From: Sarcomyxa edulis
Lineage: Eukaryota > Basidiomycota > Agaricomycetes > Agaricales > Mycenaceae
Reading direction: 5' to 3'
Length of the DNA: 64,000 bases
Assembly (NCBI GenBank): GCA_009761415.1
Contig: QUOL01000010.1
Span: forward strand, 124,001 to 188,000
Shown: positions 1-12,854 of the stretch, piece by piece
Position numbering within the stretch: position 1 is the stretch's first letter
How the letters are laid out: every line of letters begins with the position of its first letter
Program-made: the position numbers and the translations under genes
The notes under the pieces: generated by a model
What the model was told of the DNA's origin: nothing
Seen by the model: only the letters and a program-made list of their open reading frames with translations
Database searches by the model: none

Positions 1-485
1 CGGGGTGCGTTCGCATGATACTCTTCTCTTTATAATTCTAATCAACCAAAAATTTGAATATCCAGGTCGATTTGGTTCTGAGTCCTTCAGCAGCTTATTG
101 CGTGGATGTCGTACACGCTCGAAGCGCTGAAAGCATCGCCGCGAACAAGTTGAGTCCTCGGTGATCTCTTTCTAGCGCTGTGAATTCAAGTCATTGATGC
201 CTCGAACCTTCCAGTGGATTTCGTTCGATTCTTCTATCTTTGGCGATCGCCGGGATTCTGCCATCCATCAGGTTGTTCGGTGTCGCTGCTACAAATGCGT
301 TAGCAGCGCTCGTAGCTTGGGTGGGATTTGCGTGAGTCGTCGTTTCGTCGAGTCTGTTCCGTGGTGTCCGCTCCTCTGATTCGTTTCATGTTATGCCACT
401 CAGCTTGCTTTGGGGAACCATTCGGTACGGTGACCGGATGCGAGCGTGGGTTGACGTAGGGTATTCCACGGCGGAGAATAACTAG
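1..485 (+). CDS. MFS transporter, 3' end only (5' part outside the window)
   Basis: Three terminal coding exons are visible: 66..148, 215..331 and 404..485, with introns ending in CCAG, CCAG and CTCAG; bases 5..65 read as an intron. Joined, they give a hydrophobic C-terminus that starts VDLVLSPSAAYCVDVVHARS, passes through a helix rich in Leu/Ala/Ile with a Pro, and ends in the polar tail RMRAWVDVGYSTAENN. From memory this tail is typical of a fungal major facilitator superfamily group (12-TM permeases of unknown substrate). The phase is consistent across both junctions and the stop is TAG. Nothing can be said about substrate because the diagnostic N-terminal half is missing. Confidence 0.8.
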
Positions 486-1650
486 AATGTTGGCACGAAG
501 ACTGTGCCGTACGATGAGCCAAAGATGCAGTCATGATTAAGTGGTGGGGGAAAGTTGATAGTAGGGCCCACACAATTAATACGTATACGTTACAGGCCCC
601 GAGCTGAAACCCACATTCGACAATGAAACTAGATGCCTAGTGACAAAGTCTGAATGAGTCGGATTGCTGACGCGGTTTCGAAGCCGTAGATGAGAACAGT
701 GGAAGTCGACGTGTGTCGTGAACGAAAGAACACTCGTCCAGTTATCCATTATCAATCTCTTGGCCCCGTGTTAGTGCGAGGACGTCTCTGTCATCATATC
801 CTGCCCCACTCAGACGAGCGAGACCCGGACAGAATATCCTAGGCGGATAGTATCCAGACAAGGTCTCCAAAACTCGGATTCGTGGGCCACTGCACAAATG
901 GGCGGCTCTAACAACCACCACCATTGACAGATGGATTATGGTCCCCTGTAGCATTCAGTGTCGATATTAGTGCCTTTTCGTCGCGAGGACCTATTGGTCT
1001 GCTATATAGGGTGTCCTGAGACGAGATGCATGTCCGATCAGTCAATGAAGATTTCAGTGCTGTGCTCACTCGTGTCAGCCCTCGCGTGCCTTCTACGCTA
1101 TAACTCGCACCGCATTCCTGCGTCTCGTCCAATCCAGAATCGTCGAACAATCACCAGTCATGAGATAGGGTCGAGCCAAGAATCGAATCGAATCGAATTT
1201 TGGAGCGCTTGATCAGTGTTTGATTCCAGAAACAAGTGATAAGGACATACCTAGATTATCTTCTCATGTTTGCTTGAGAAATCAAGGCTATTTTGGATGA
1301 ATTTGAAGAACATGAGTTGCCCTCAAGGTCGGGGATAAACCAAACCTGTGGCGCGGAAAATGACCGAAAAGTCGTGCTGTCAGTGTGGAGATATCCAACC
1401 GAATATATATCGGCCTTTCGTTCGCTTCTTTCTCCATCTCTCACTCAACTGCTGGCCCTCAATCATCCGGCTTTCGACCTTCAGATGTCCTGTCCTATAT
1501 GACCTTTTCCGTTGGATGATCGTTGACGTTGTGAGCAGAAAAATTCAATATCAACACTGCCCTTCTTCAATTGTTTTTTCTTTTTCTCTTGTTCTACAAT
1601 TGTCTGACTAGAAATTTCTCGAATAATAGGATTTGGATACTACTAGTGCT
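486..1650. other. intergenic / upstream region of the Ser/Pro-rich gene
   Basis: About 1.16 kb with no supported gene. Short frames on both strands carry no recognisable domain. The last 150 bases are pyrimidine-rich (TTTTTTCTTTTTCTCTTG near 1573), as in a fungal core promoter or a leader intron. A TAG at 1626..1628 just before the coding frame could be a leader-intron acceptor. No RNA gene seen. Confidence 0.5.
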
Positions 1651-3489
1651 ATGGATCACACAGATAATATGACGGTTTCTCTCAATACCATGCATCAAAA
1701 TACTTACGACTTTCCCCCTTCCCCTACTTCCGCGTTCGCGTTTGGACCTCAACAAGCGTGGTCGACACCGTCTGATCTATCTGGATTTGTCTATAACATA
1801 CCTGTATCTCCTCAAGAAACCCAAAGTGAGGGTTCTTGTAGGTATTCAAGTCAGGAGAATCGCTATCCATCGCCCCCACCTACCGGGTCCCAGGCCAAAT
1901 ATAGTGTCCCATTACCCAACGCGACCGGAGTAGAGCATTCTATCTTCGCAGCTAGGAGTACTGGTGGAATCTTGGACTCTCCTTTGGTTATGCACAATGG
2001 AGGTTTACCATACCATATACCGCTTTCGCCCCCCCAGACTCTCCCCACACCTACCCAAGATTTGCCCGAGACAGACAACGATATCACGCCTGGCCTTCCC
2101 CACGACCCTACTGAAGTAACACCTTCATCATCACCATCCTCGCCGCATTCATGTCTTCATCCACCCGTGGTGCCCGATGAACGAAATGCGGCGCTGTTGT
2201 CGCCTTTGTCGCCAGTATGGGAGTCCAATCGAATTTCGGACGTCTCGTCACTTACCAGCGAAGACAGTGTCCTCTTGGCTGAGCCTCATGTCATGCATGA
2301 TGACCAGATCTCCCCATCGATGTATGATTTTTACTCAGGATTCCACCATACTCCGAGGACGCCAGATAATGATTACACGGACCAGATAGGCACGTGTCGT
2401 CCGTTTCTCCCTCTTCTCGACATACCACAGTCACGTCAGACGATGTCGCCTATGATTGCCGAGTCTTCTCATGCATGGGACGATCCCGCGAAGATGGATG
2501 AGAATGCGATGCAGGTCGATCAAGTTGAGGTCGCGCCATATACTCCCTGTGTAGATGGCCTTACGCCGCTGCATTCGGACATTGTTGTTGACGACGACGA
2601 CGAACTATCAAGATACCCTAATACTTCGGAGACCTACCATTCACCAAGGACGCTCGCTCTCCCCGATCTTTACGACGACCCTACAACGTCCCCATCCCTC
2701 AGGACATTCTCCTCCCTACCCGAACTCGACATGGACGAAGACTCATTCTTCTCACCACCTTCATCCCCCGGACGTACCCTTCTCTCTCTGCCTGGTGCAG
2801 ATACTGACGATTCTCTTCTACCATCTTCGTCATTTCCAGATGCATTTTACCCCACCACCATTGACTCCGCATCGACTATCCCCCACAATAATTCTAACCA
2901 CAGCCTCCTACTTATCGACGATGAACCTACTGACGATCCTATACCCCGTTCGCCGTCACCGGAATCTAGTTTCGATCACGACGTTTGCGCTATTCTCGAA
3001 GAACATCCTGATCAAGACCTTCAAAAGTTGTACGACCTGCGTAAGAAGTCGCAGCTAGCGGAACGCTTGGCGCGACAGGAGGAAGCAATATTGATGGAGG
3101 AGGGACCTCTGCATAAGAGGATTGAGGTACGAATGAAGAGGAAGAGAGAGAAGGAGAGGAGCAAAGAGATTGGAGCGCTTTTGAGACTCAAATTGAAACT
3201 AGGAGTGGCAGGAGAGGCGGAAAAAGCGGGATCACCGCTATCGAGCGAGAAACAAGTAGAAGGAGTAGGAATGGATAACCCAGCGCGTTCTCGGAAGAAG
3301 ATCATAACGAGCATGGCACATCTGGTAGCCAGAATGATGTTTCGCCGTCATGAGATGTTTCCTCCACTTCCGAATCGGAAGTCGACGGCTGCACCGTCGT
3401 TTCAACTGGCTTCTCCTCGTACCTCGTCCCGGAAACGGACTGCTTCGCCTCTTTCTCGTTCAGAGTTCAACACCGTAGACTTTGGATAA
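1651..3489 (+). CDS. Ser/Pro-rich low-complexity protein, unknown function
   Basis: A single 612-codon exon starting at the ATG at 1651; the open frame begins 18 bases earlier at a TTG, but ATG is the natural start. The product is rich in Ser, Pro, Asp and Thr with many SP/TP dipeptides, which look like proline-directed kinase targets, and it has no transmembrane segment or signal peptide. The only ordered-looking part is a charged, probably helical stretch near residues 450-520 (EEHPDQDLQKLYDLRKKSQL, then Arg/Lys/Glu-rich). The C-terminus is basic. I recognise no family. A nuclear regulatory role would fit the composition but is only inference. Confidence 0.7.
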   Translation: MDHTDNMTVSLNTMHQNTYDFPPSPTSAFAFGPQQAWSTPSDLSGFVYNIPVSPQETQSEGSCRYSSQENRYPSPPPTGSQAKYSVPLPNATGVEHSIFAARSTGGILDSPLVMHNGGLPYHIPLSPPQTLPTPTQDLPETDNDITPGLPHDPTEVTPSSSPSSPHSCLHPPVVPDERNAALLSPLSPVWESNRISDVSSLTSEDSVLLAEPHVMHDDQISPSMYDFYSGFHHTPRTPDNDYTDQIGTCRPFLPLLDIPQSRQTMSPMIAESSHAWDDPAKMDENAMQVDQVEVAPYTPCVDGLTPLHSDIVVDDDDELSRYPNTSETYHSPRTLALPDLYDDPTTSPSLRTFSSLPELDMDEDSFFSPPSSPGRTLLSLPGADTDDSLLPSSSFPDAFYPTTIDSASTIPHNNSNHSLLLIDDEPTDDPIPRSPSPESSFDHDVCAILEEHPDQDLQKLYDLRKKSQLAERLARQEEAILMEEGPLHKRIEVRMKRKREKERSKEIGALLRLKLKLGVAGEAEKAGSPLSSEKQVEGVGMDNPARSRKKIITSMAHLVARMMFRRHEMFPPLPNRKSTAAPSFQLASPRTSSRKRTASPLSRSEFNTVDFG

Positions 3490-4130
3490 ATCGAAGAAGG
3501 ACAAAAAGCGAACAGCCGGACGGTGTGTTATCGCCCTTGACTTTTTGCGATCTGATACGGTGTGTCCTGATTCCTGTCGTCTAAGACCAGGAGGAGCTTG
3601 GTTGTACCAATATTCCTATGCATGCACGTTGTAGCTTTTAGTATCACCTTTTCTCTCTCACACACATACCCGTCAGAATCGAGTGCTTTTTTACCCTTCT
3701 AGTTTGCACCGAATTCAATACACGTTCATCCAAATTTTCAACAGTCAATGTTAAGATTCCATAGGAATATGGCAACAGTAAGTGCTCATCTGCTGAAGAT
3801 GGTGCGTAGCAAGTAACGAAGATGAGATAAGAATCAACCACGATGACAATGATAAGTTCAACCTGCACTGCACCTGCACCTCTCCGTTGCTCCGTATCTG
3901 GATAGCCTGAGTCTTGAAGCTTGAAGTTGCTCGCGTCCGCATGATTTATTCCCGGAAGGGTTTACATCTGGAAGCACGGTGCACAGCGTTCCGTGATGCA
4001 TGATGAGCATCATTATATCCAGTGGTTGCTTTACGCTCTGAAGACGTGCCTGATGAGATGTCAGTACTAGTGACCCGCGGGTACTCGTCTATTACAAGTG
4101 AACTCACGGATACGAAATGCGACGAACCAG
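3490..4130. other. convergent 3' intergenic region
   Basis: Lies between the stops of two convergent genes. Small frames on the minus strand (3644..3942) have no homology that I recognise. No repeat or RNA gene seen. Confidence 0.4.
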
Positions 4131-5103
4131 CTAATCCAAGTCGAAGAAACTAGGCAGATTTTCGAAAAACTGATTGTACTCTCTTGCTAGATTTTCCCGT
4201 CCGAGTTTTCTGCAGTTTGAACATGTTATGTATCTATCGCTGTAGATAGTGTCTCTGAGGCTGCGCAATACCATCATAGGATCTCGTGCTTCCCAGAGTC
4301 TCGGTATACAGTCCGACCAATACGAATCACTGTCACAGTAGTCGCAGTCCGGGGGGAAGAAAGGATATAAATCGGCCCAGTGAGGAGGGTCAAAAGGAAA
4401 TCTATGAAAAATGTGATTTTGGATTCGTTCCCTCCCGACCAGAACTGTATGAACATCCTCAACTCTCAGTGATCTGAAGTCCATATCTTCGGCACGAGAA
4501 GTGCAGAGTTGGTAAAATGCTGCTAAGAGCACAGTGCTAACGTCGTGATCGTGCGCTAGGCGAATGACTGGTTCCGGCCTAGGCCGCTTCACCTTTTCCA
4601 TCTTTTCTAAGTCTTTCAAAGAAGACGGCCAATCTTGCTCCAATTGAGCGATTATACGTGAGCGAAGATCGTCCACTGCATATTTCGTGGCGAGTTTTAG
4701 AGGTGCTTTTACTTTGGCCACGGTGTCGTCGCGTAACGGTAAGAACGGGAGATAGCTAGAATGTTTTATCAACGATAGACGGCTGCAAAGAAATATTCAA
4801 AACAGACCTTGGACTGTATAAAGTTTGGAGGAAGTCTTTGAGGTCCTCGGGATCATCGTAGAGAAACACGAGCGGAATACCATCATACATTTCTATAGTT
4901 TCATCGCTGGGTGAAGGTATCGAAAACATGTCCCGGAAAATGGGCGAATTTTTCGCCAGGACCGATTTGTGAACACGGAAGTGAACGAGGGTTCCGTCTT
5001 TTTCAGAGGTGCAAAGAATGATATTGCCATCGTCGAAATACAAGTCGGGATCGCGTTTCTCCTCTTTTCGCGGGCGTTTGAAGGGATGAGGCTGAGAGTT
5101 CAT
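4131..5103 (-). CDS. BTB/POZ domain protein
   Basis: Two exons (5103..4808 and 4755..4131) joined across a 52-base GT-AG intron give 306 aa. The start is the ATG at 5103, just upstream of a short Lys/Arg-rich leader. Residues from about 20 to 150 form a fungal BTB domain: a DLYFDDGNIILCTSEKDG-type first strand, HFRVHKSVLAKNSPIFRDMF, FLYDDPEDLKDFLQTLY, then the intron, then LKLATKYAVDDLRSR. The splice falls exactly where the motif needs it. The C-terminal half contains a CxxC-like pair near the end (ITCSNCRKLGRENL). These proteins are very numerous in agaricomycetes. They probably act as adaptors, for example with cullin-3, but no partner is indicated here. Confidence 0.85.
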
Positions 5104-5343
5104 TGATTTGTCGAGGAACCTTGCAAGAGGAACTTGGTACATACATATCGGCCGCTGGGCTTGATATCGTGTGGCGCCCTTCAATCGGAGACGCGGAGCT
5201 GGGTCGGAGTCTCAAATGATACGCCCGTCTGAGCTCATGCTCAAGCTCGCCTTCTCCGACTCACAAACGCTGAACGCTCACCCCCTTCATTTTCTCTCTC
5301 TTTATCGTGCGGTGCTCCGTAACCCCCATATTTCTCTTTAAAG

Positions 5344-7913
<2,570 letters not shown>

Positions 7914-8267
7914 ATAAATACAACTTCTTAAGAGACGTTCTTAGATACATCAGGGCGAGTTATATTCTATTTCTATATTCCGTGTATTATTCCAAAGAAA
8001 ATTGTACTATTCGGTTTCTCTTCTAGCTCAGCTGCCTCATATCCCATGATAGTGGTTTTCCAGTCACAAGACTGAAATATGGGAGGAATGTCGCATGATC
8101 GTAAGATTCGTATTCTTGTGCAAGTCTTGCGGTTTCCCGTCTCCTCCGGTTATGTCAAATGCCTACGTCCCGGGGAGGTGTAATCATGGTATCGATATCG
8201 AGAGAGATCCTTCCTTGTCAATTAACCACTACCCCCACATCTCATCTAGGCCCCAGTGTTATTCTAC
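7914..8267. other. intergenic region between tandem genes
   Basis: Holds AATAAAT just after the kinase stop, a probable polyadenylation signal, followed by AT-rich sequence and then the promoter of the cyclase-family gene. No other feature seen. Confidence 0.45.
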
Positions 8268-10067
8268 ATGTCGAGTTTACCTTTGTTCGATGAGCTTCCA
8301 AACTTCAAGAACTTCCCCGGTTGTGCATGGACAGTATGGGGTGAAAACGATCAACTTGGAACTATAAACCTCCTTACGGATGAGGTGGTTCAACGCGCAG
8401 CGAAGGAGGAGATACAGTAAGTTTTTGTTCATCGTTTTATTTGGTCCTTCATTGAGTATCGTAGAACTGGGAAGGCTGTATGCCTGAACTGGTGAGACAA
8501 TTCGCTTGTATAGCATAGTTTCGACTGGACATGTTTTTTTTGGACAGGCCTCTGAACTTTCCGGAGAAAGTACGTTTCCAAAGCCACGTTTCGTTCTTCA
8601 CAGTAAGTATGTCGCGATGAACTCATTTCTTGTACGATAACAGCCCATGTTTGGACGAATGTCGCCCGAAATCAATATGAAAATCAAGCAGCCTACCGGA
8701 ATAATTCGTGACGATGAAATCCACATCGTACGCACTTTCCTATCAGATTAATATAACTACATTTAACAACAATCCTCGTGATAGAACACGCAAAGTGGTA
8801 CTCAGTGGGATGGGATGCGCCACTTTGGAATCCACGAACATGGAGTGTTCTACAACAAGTAACAAGTTTCTCTGTGAAGATATGAACTCGTGATAACGAC
8901 GCATATCTAGCACACCAGCCAGTTCACTTCCAACCGGTATCGTTCCATTGCCTAACCCTCTCGCCGTCGATGCGGACAGCATCAAGATTGGTATTCAAAG
9001 TAAGGCGCACATTCATAAACGTCTTGTAATGCTTCTTGATATGAGTATTAACACTCCGGTGCTCCGTTAGATTGGGCCCAGCATGGAATATGTGGTCGCG
9101 GAGTTCTCCTAGACCTCGTGCGGTACTATACTGCGTCCGGATCTCCGCTACCGTACGATCCATGGACCACCCACGCCATTACTCTTGCAGAGCTGGAAGA
9201 TTGTGCTAAGAAACAAGGCGTCACTTTTAGGCAAGGAGACATACTTATCATCCGAGTCGGATTTATTCAGAAGTATTATGTGGCTACCCAAGAGGCCAGA
9301 GATTCGTTGTCGGGTAAACCTGAAACTTTGTTAGTTCGTCTTTGCTTTCTCGATGTGTATCTCAAAGACTGACTTCCTTGGTTTTTCCTAGTGCCGGTAT
9401 CGAGCAGTCGCTGGAGATGAAACAATTCTTATGGCTCGTATCTAATCATGTATCGAAAATTGCATGAACTTATGTGATGCCCATAGGAACAACCACTTCG
9501 CAGCGGTGGCTTCCGACCAGCCTGCATTAGAGGCAAGCATTTTCACAGGCTGGAGGTGCCTTGCTAATTTGAACACCTTGATAGCGTTGGCCCACACCCG
9601 AAGGAGTTCCGCATCTACACCAGGCAAGTATCTCAGGTAGTCTCCCTGATTCCAATTGTTGATCACATCTTCCATGCGTAGACTCTTTTAGGGTAAAGTA
9701 TCCATATATCATATCACTCTGTTTTCTGACCTGGTTATAGCTTGTGGGGGATGCCCATCGGTGAGCGCTCCTCGACCGTCATAAAAAATCAAAACTCACG
9801 AATAACTGTACAACCAGGTGAATTCTTCGATCTAGAGAAACTATCAGAGGTATGCGCGGAGACTGGCAGATACACATTCTTTTTCTCGTCCTGGCCCCTG
9901 AACATGTAAGTTCTCCATTGATTCCAGACATATTTTCATATTGAAGAGTTTTTTTTCCTAGTCTTGGAGGCTGCGCTAGCCCTCCGAATGCTGCGGTACA
10001 GTCTTGCCGTTCTCTTGACTACTTGACCGTAGACTGAGAACGTTTCTTTGTTCAGGCTTACTTCTGA
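8268..10067 (+). CDS. cyclase-family metal hydrolase (kynurenine-formamidase-like), with three GC-AG introns
   Basis: Fifteen exons sum to 332 codons, 331 aa, the normal size for fungal members of the PF04199 cyclase family. They are 8268..8416, 8465..8491, 8548..8569, 8644..8727, 8785..8858, 8911..8999, 9071..9329, 9392..9433, 9487..9532, 9585..9623, 9682..9692, 9741..9760, 9818..9905, 9962..9995 and 10056..10067. Family motifs: TVWGENDQLGTINLL near the start, metal-binding GTQWDGMRHFG, HGICGRGVLLDLV, DILIIRVGF, FAAVASDQPALE, and LWGMPIGEFFDLE. Three introns need GC donors: 9434..9486 (GGCTCG, weak), 9533..9584 (GAG|GCAAGC) and 9624..9681 (CAG|GCAAGT). One 11-base exon (9682) and a 12-base last exon are inferred from phase. 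The substrate is unknown; homologs hydrolyse amides or lactones. Confidence 0.85.
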
Positions 10068-10518
10068 TCTCACCCCGACTAGCACCTTATAACGCTGCTG
10101 GCTTGGAGTTGTATTGTTTAAGTTGTATATATCAATCATTTATATGATTGAAGTCATTTTTTTGCTTCGAGTTTATCGTGATCCAAGTCAACATTCATGC
10201 AAATATATTTATGCTACAGGTGCCACGTCAGGTCAGCCTTCCCAGCGACGTGGATAGGGAAATCAGAGGGAAATGCAGCTTAAGCACAGACTGTGAAGCG
10301 CTCAAGGCATTGTCGTCTCTTCCTCTGTTGTGAGAACCACTCCCCGTGTACTAGTTGACGGTAACACTAGACGTGCAGATTCAAAATATTAATGCAAATA
10401 TGATACATACGATGCCTCTTGGGCACATTAATGATAACCTTCATTCCGATCGCATACTGGTCGTCCCCGCGCGTAACAATGAATCCCACGAACTCAAGAA
10501 AAAGAAGTAATTCAAGCC
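10068..10518. other. convergent 3' intergenic region
   Basis: Between the cyclase-family stop and the shugoshin stop. Short frames only; no element recognised. Confidence 0.4.
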
Positions 10519-12617
10519 TCAGACGGCCATGCTATGCCTCCTCCCATCATCACTCTCCACTCGTCGTAGATCCTGAGCAGCTCTCCTTGATCCGGATCCA
10601 GTATGCACACTCTTTCGTCTTCCCTCCACGTTCACCCATCCCGTCATCCGACTACCAATGTATTCCGCATCTGCCTCCGCACCATCGCTTTCATCGTCGC
10701 CAGCAGGATTGATCTGCGGTCTGGGTTTTTTCTTCCTTACGCTAGTCGTCCCAGCCGAGTCTGGTATACCTGAAGAGGATGAAGGACGGCTGGACGTATT
10801 TGATGTCCGGGATCGGGCAACTACCGTCAATTCCGGTGTAGGCTCGGAGTAATATCCATTTGCCTGTGGTGGAAGTGGGGCATCGACATCGTCCTCATTT
10901 TCTACGAACAGACTGGCAGTCGAGGACCTTTTCTTTCCCGGGCCTGCTCCTGTTCCTGCCATCGGAGCGCTTCCTCCTGACGAAGGATCTGGTTTCCGCA
11001 TCTTCCTATAAAACACATCGTCATTATCAAGACTGTCATCAATGGGAAAGGGAGTGATTAAACTCACGTGTTTAATTTCGGTTCAGCATAATTAACACTC
11101 TTCCGTGCCCTCTTTTCTCTACCACCCGTCGAAGATTCAGTAGTGGAATCGGGGGGAGGAACAGGACTAGAAGAAGGGCGTGGACTTGGGAGATAATTTA
11201 TCAATGGAGGCGTCGTGTGGTGTTCTCTACCGTTGACAACAGTATTACCCAGGCTCGATGTCGAGTCGATCTCGGGAAGTCGATCGCGATCTTGGGGGAA
11301 GTGAGCGTCAGTTAGATGGATGGATAAAGATATGATACTGGCCAATATACAAGACGTGGTAAAAACATACCTGATTCCACCGGTGAATTCGTTACGTCCT
11401 TGAGCTTGAGCTTTGTTTTACTACCGCTCTCTGCAGCGCTGCTTGTCGAATACTCTTCATCGTCCCTTGACCGCTTCCTCTCACGCTCCCGCTCTTTCAA
11501 ATCCACCTCTACCTCTCGTTCTCGTTCCCGCGCTTTCCCCTTCCGCTTCTCCTTCTTCACTGTGCTCTCCTCGACGACGATGGCATTGGCCATACCCAAT
11601 TCTACTTCAAGTGCTTCCTGCACAGCAGCCATCTCTTCCTCTTCCTCTTCCAAACCTGCCGCCCTTCGAATCGGCGACCCGAACGCTGGGCTGGGCGACC
11701 TGGGAACGGAAAGCAATTCAGATGCCTGATGCACATCCACAGCGAGTAAGCCACTCTGTCGCCTAGAAGGTTTTCGTTTACTGGTGACATTACTCGATCC
11801 AACCGCAGCTTCCGTCTCGACATGCAGGACCGTAGGTAATGGAGGTGGAGAAGATACGCGGGACGGTAACGGGAGCCTTGAAGCAGATAATCGGGGTTTA
11901 GGTTTCTTCCGACGGGCAGGACTTGGTTGCTTCTCAGGCTCCTCTTCTGAAGATTCGGGTTCCTCCTCTTCTTCGTAGATTCCAGGAACGTTTGGAGCGC
12001 GTGAGATACGGTTCGCTGGAGGGGAAGTTGGGCTTGGATTGGGGTTTGTGGGCGGGCGTTGGGTGGCACGTTGGGGTGGTGGTGTTGGCGGTGAAGGTGA
12101 TCCTGGCCGGATGCCAAAAGACTCTCGGAGGAAAGTGAGGTGTTTCGTCAGGCTAAGTGTCTAAAGGGGGGGGCGTACATCGGTCAGTGGGAGAGAAGTG
12201 ATGCAAACTGGGTGGGACATACGGCAGCCTCTGCATCAGCCATGACCTTTCTAGACTTTTCACGCTCTCTTTTGAGTTGCGCAGCTAGGGCGATTTCCGA
12301 AGCACGCAAACGCAGGTTCTCGACATAGAGGGTAGATATCTGAGCATTGAGTTCTTCGATCCGAACGCTCAGTGTTGAATTAAGTCTTCAAAGGTGCAAG
12401 TAGTATAAGCTGGTGCCAGATGTATAGTATATCTAGACGTACTTTGTGATATGTTTATTGGCGAGCAAGAACTTCTTCTTGACTAGGAGCGTGGTGGCAT
12501 TAGATTAGTTTGTCGAGTTGGGCACTAAACGAACGGTAAAAACGCACAGTTTTCGAATTCGAACAAGGCGTCGTTCTGCCTGACGTTTATAGAGACACGC
12601 GACTCCCTCCTGCTCAT
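10519..12617 (-). CDS. sgo1: shugoshin (centromeric cohesin protector)
   Basis: Six exons (12617..12548, 12482..12443, 12385..12223, 12160..11371, 11290..11068, 11005..10519) give 590 aa in frame. The N-terminus is the conserved shugoshin coiled coil: RQNDALFEFENFKKKFLLAN and then the heptad-like LNSTLSVRIEELNAQIST up to about residue 95. The C-terminal shugoshin box lies near residues 415-432 (RKSVNYAEPKLNTKMRKP) and is split by an intron after the LNT codons. The middle is disordered, Pro/Ser-rich and acidic. In other eukaryotes the coiled coil recruits PP2A-B' and the basic C-box binds phosphorylated histone H2A at centromeres, protecting cohesin from separase in meiosis I. Start: the ATG (12617) that directly precedes SRRESRV. 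Confidence 0.93.
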
Positions 12618-12854
12618 CGTATCCGGCGGCGAGGAGGTCGATAAAAGGTGCCCAACACGCGTTGATGAGAATTACTACCAACCAAGAAGTTTAGCTGTGT
12701 CCGGATTTGGATGGACCCTGATTGTGGCCGAGGCACGTCAAACATGCATACCTCGGAAATAACATCAGAAATTATGCATTTAGGTAGTGCTGTTATAGTG
12801 CAATACAGGGAGAATAAAGTATATAAAAAGTATAAAAAGTCCTTTAATCTTCAG

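Noticed and set aside
2555..3058. 167-codon frame inside the Ser/Pro-rich gene
   Set aside because: It is a shadow of the codon bias of the 612-aa protein in another frame.
9996..10037. alternative unspliced C-terminus of the cyclase-family protein
   Set aside because: Reading through gives VQSCRSLDYLTVD then stop; the spliced ending AYF is shorter but matches typical family ends, and the intron has good donor, branch and acceptor sequences.
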